Part shown: positions 62,384 through 64,000 of the stretch, piece by piece | Layout: each line of letters opens with the position of its first letter | Numbering within the stretch: position 1 is the stretch's first letter | From: Thalassospira mesophila | Lineage (GTDB): Bacteria > Pseudomonadota > Alphaproteobacteria > Rhodospirillales > Thalassospiraceae | Direction: 5' to 3' | Assembly (NCBI RefSeq): GCF_002115755.1 | Contig: NZ_JFKA01000003.1 | Span: forward strand, 398,596-462,595 | Length of the DNA stretch: 64,000 nt | Notes under the pieces: generated by a model | What the model was told of the DNA's origin: nothing | Database searches by the model: none | The model's input: the letters and a program-made list of their open reading frames with translations, nothing else | Program-made: the position numbers and the translations under genes

Positions 62384-62864
62384 TTTGAAATTTCGCCAAG
62401 CTGCCGGGTGGTACATGCCGGGGGTGGATTGGCGAATTTTAAAAGCGCAGTGCTGGCAGGAAAGCCGCCTTGTGCCGGATGCTGTTTCGCCGGTTGGGGC
62501 GCAGGGGCTTTGCCAATTCATGCCCGGCACCTGGGCGGGGATTATTGGCAAAGCCAAATTGCCGCCTGATGCGTCGGCTTTTGTACCGCGTCTCTCTATT
62601 GAGGCGGCAGCTTTTTATATGGGTGAATTGCGTGCCGAATGGTCCAGCCCGCGCCCGGAATGGGATCGGCATAGTTTGGCACTGGCCAGCTATAACGCCG
62701 GGTTGGGGCATTTGCTGTCTGCACAGCGCAAATGCAATGGGGTGGTGCTTTATGATCGCATTATTGCCTGTTTGCCAGATGTGACAGGGCGGCATTCACG
62801 CGAAACAATTAACTATGTCACCAGCATTTGGGGCTGGTACGAAAAAATCAAAGCGGGGTGGTGA
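62286..62864 (+). CDS. Endolysin: lytic transglycosylase with signal sequence
   Basis: The protein has 192 residues. A signal or SAR-type sequence (VMVLGFILVAAFWPSVSYS) is followed by an SLT domain. The catalytic Glu59 is in CWQESRL, the GAQGLCQFMPGTW block is at 71-83, and ASYNAGLGH completes the fold. It cleaves the glycan strand of peptidoglycan. With its own export signal it would not need a holin for crossing, only for timing. The stop overlaps the spanin start (TGATG). Confidence 0.88.
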   Translation: MMKKTVMVLGFILVAAFWPSVSYSQSPLPSRYDLKFRQAAGWYMPGVDWRILKAQCWQESRLVPDAVSPVGAQGLCQFMPGTWAGIIGKAKLPPDASAFVPRLSIEAAAFYMGELRAEWSSPRPEWDRHSLALASYNAGLGHLLSAQRKCNGVVLYDRIIACLPDVTGRHSRETINYVTSIWGWYEKIKAGW

Positions 62865-63253
62865 TGGTGGCATTTATCACGGCGGCGCGGTTCGTATTGG
62901 CGAACTGGCGGTTTGTTCTAATCGGCGGCGGCGTTGTGCTGGCCGCCGGTTTTTTGTGGCTCTATCAGGTTCGGCTTGCCAATGCCCGGGCTGATGCTGC
63001 ACAGGCGCGTTATCAGGTTTTGGCTGACGCCAATGCCGCAAACCTGAAAACCATTGAACGTATGCAGGCGGATCGTGCGGCGGCCGATGCGGCGATGTTG
63101 CGGGAACAACAGCGGCGCAAGCAGGCGGAAACAAAATTTACTGAATTATTGAAGGGGGTGAACGATGCGCCAGATGATGGTTGTGTTGGTCCTGCTGTTA
63201 GCGGGCTTTTTGACCGCCTGCGCGAACAGGCCGCAAGTGATAACGCGAACTGA
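62864..63253 (+). CDS. Inner-membrane spanin (Rz-like)
   Basis: The protein has 129 residues. There is one N-terminal membrane anchor (FVLIGGGVVLAAGFLWLY) and then a long periplasmic coiled coil (ANARADAAQARYQVLADANAANLK in short blocks; MLREQQRRKQAETKF). This is the i-spanin layout. The o-spanin gene starts inside its 3' end in another frame. The pair would fuse inner and outer membranes at lysis. Confidence 0.82.
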   Translation: MVAFITAARFVLANWRFVLIGGGVVLAAGFLWLYQVRLANARADAAQARYQVLADANAANLKTIERMQADRAAADAAMLREQQRRKQAETKFTELLKGVNDAPDDGCVGPAVSGLFDRLREQAASDNAN

Positions 63254-63437
63254 ATTTATCAAGCAGGATATACCGGAATCCGCTTTTGACTGCGCTGTGC
63301 GACCTGCCTTGCCTCAAGAGCCCGACACTGACACTAAGACGGGGATATATATCGTCGGGTTGTTGTCTGCGCATGATAACTGCAAGGGAAAGCTGGCGGC
63401 GGTGCGTGCGATTATCAAGGGGACTGATCATTTTTGA
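63165..63437 (+). CDS. Outer-membrane spanin lipoprotein (Rz1-like)
   Basis: The protein has 90 residues. The signal peptide MVVLVLLLAGFLTAC ends in lipobox LTAC with Cys19. The mature part is short, Pro-containing and polar (RPALPQEPDTDTKTG). It overlaps the i-spanin gene by 89 bases in a different frame, the classic overlapping Rz/Rz1 architecture. Confidence 0.8.
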   Translation: MRQMMVVLVLLLAGFLTACANRPQVITRTEFIKQDIPESAFDCAVRPALPQEPDTDTKTGIYIVGLLSAHDNCKGKLAAVRAIIKGTDHF

Positions 63438-63787
63438 AACTCGCCCATTTCAGGCAGGGCTGCGCGGGTGCATCCCTTTTTGCAGGCACCTTTGAGGCAG
63501 TCATAAATTGATTTATGACTGATCGGGCAGAAAAACGGGGATTTCTCACGTTCCGGGATGTGGGAACTGGTGCGCGGTGTGGCACCCCGGCCATTGCATT
63601 GCGAACAGCGCAGGTTTTTAAGATACGGCCCCATTTTGAAGGTGGGGCCGTGCTTGATCAGCAGCGGTCCAAAATATAGCTTCGCCGAATATCCGCAATG
63701 AATGCAGCTGATGTTGCAATGGTCGTCATTCATCGCGAATCCATGCAGAGACGCAAGATTCCAATTGTATTCGCGCCAATCTGCCAT
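63428..63787 (-). CDS. Zinc-ribbon protein of unknown function next to attR (119 residues)
   Basis: I do not recognise this protein. Two CxxC pairs (SCIHCGYSA and LRCSQCNGRG) suggest one zinc ribbon; further Cys (FFCPI, DCLKGACKKGC) could form a second. It is on the minus strand between the lysis genes and attR, where phages often carry cargo. The ATG at 63787 is used; a GTG at 63802 is in frame. It overlaps the o-spanin 3' end by ten bases. Confidence 0.65.
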   Translation of the reverse strand: MADWREYNWNLASLHGFAMNDDHCNISCIHCGYSAKLYFGPLLIKHGPTFKMGPYLKNLRCSQCNGRGATPRTSSHIPEREKSPFFCPISHKSIYDCLKGACKKGCTRAALPEMGEFQK

Positions 63788-63871
63788 TGGCTTGCCTTTC
63801 ACTTGCCTTAAATGTTCCTGCTTTGTTCTTATTAAGGTGAGGCCGATGAAACGTCAACCTGTTTTCAATCT

Positions 63872-63902
63872 GGTACACGGTTTGGTACACGTTTTGGTAC
63901 AC
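63872..63902 (+). repeat. Three 12-bp-spaced GGTACAC repeats (integrase arm-type sites, attR side)
   Basis: GGTACAC at 63872, 63884 and 63896, exactly 12 bases apart and in the same orientation as the array at 22340. The last copy ends 69 bases before the att core. Confidence 0.65.
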
Positions 63903-63971
63903 ATTGGGTGGTTCGATTTAAGTTAATATATTGAAATAAAAAGAATAATTTTTCGGTAAGTTATGCCCCCT

Positions 63972-64000
63972 AATCCCTCCTTGCCCGCCAGTGATAAAGG
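63972..64000 (+). repeat. attR core, 29 bp (runs to window end)
   Basis: Exact copy of 22195-22223, the 3' part of tRNA-Ser and its flank. It restores no full tRNA here; it marks the right end of the prophage. The repeat may continue beyond the window. Confidence 0.92.

Larger units (their letters stand above)
22195..64000 (+). mobile_element. Siphovirus-type prophage integrated in tRNA-Ser(GCU)
   Basis: The element is bounded by 29-bp direct repeats and begins with a tyrosine integrase next to the tRNA. It carries in order lysogeny, early regulation, replication, packaging, head, tail and lysis modules, all apparently intact. Length is about 41.8 kb, in the range of lambda-like temperate phages. 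Tape-measure, a frameshifted tail chaperone pair and a J-like tail-tip protein indicate a long non-contractile tail. Genes on the opposite strand interrupting the early, replication and tail modules look like morons. Confidence 0.95.

Overview
The window is about 54% G+C by eye and looks like an alphaproteobacterial chromosome. The gene content and protein style (pyrB-pyrC, gatCAB, ruvX, pqiABC, an Fsr-type pump) fit a Rhodospirillales member such as Thalassospira. That assignment is inference from protein style, not from a search.

Bases 1-22213 are ordinary chromosome. They hold the end of a pyrBC operon, an auxin-efflux-family carrier, a VOC protein, ruvX divergent from gatC-gatA-gatB, an AraC regulator divergent from an Fsr-type MFS exporter, a copper chaperone behind a CueR-type promoter, a DJ-1/PfpI protein, thymidine kinase, an argO/argP exporter-regulator pair, a pqiABC operon, a large protein of unknown function, a GlxA-like regulator, another MFS protein and a tRNA-Ser(GCU).

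Bases 22195 to at least 64000 are an apparently complete siphovirus-type prophage of about 41.8 kb. A 29-bp copy of the 3' end of tRNA-Ser, including its flank, recurs at the very end of the window (attL and attR). Next to each att core lie three 12-bp-spaced GGTACAC repeats, probably integrase arm sites. The modules in order are: integrase; a leftward operon with a C5-cytosine methyltransferase; a cI/cro-like switch with GTTTC-N7-GAAAC operators; a rightward early operon (HTH proteins, AntA, T5orf172, KilA-N); primase and a P-loop ATPase with a GTTAC-rich candidate origin; terminase, gpW, portal, fused protease-capsid and decoration protein; tail genes with a programmed -1 frameshift; a tail-tip J protein and fibre; and a lysis cassette (holin, transglycosylase, overlapping spanins).

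The rightward operons are interrupted by genes on the opposite strand that look like morons, meaning cargo expressed in the lysogen. Three are single-gene membrane proteins sharing a Trp-Glu-Thr...AG.LGL.GG motif. Others are two AT-rich unknown genes, a three-gene membrane-protein operon, and two tandem paralogous lipoproteins inside the tail operon. These are the best candidates for an undescribed function, for example superinfection exclusion or anti-phage defence. No function can be read from the sequence alone.
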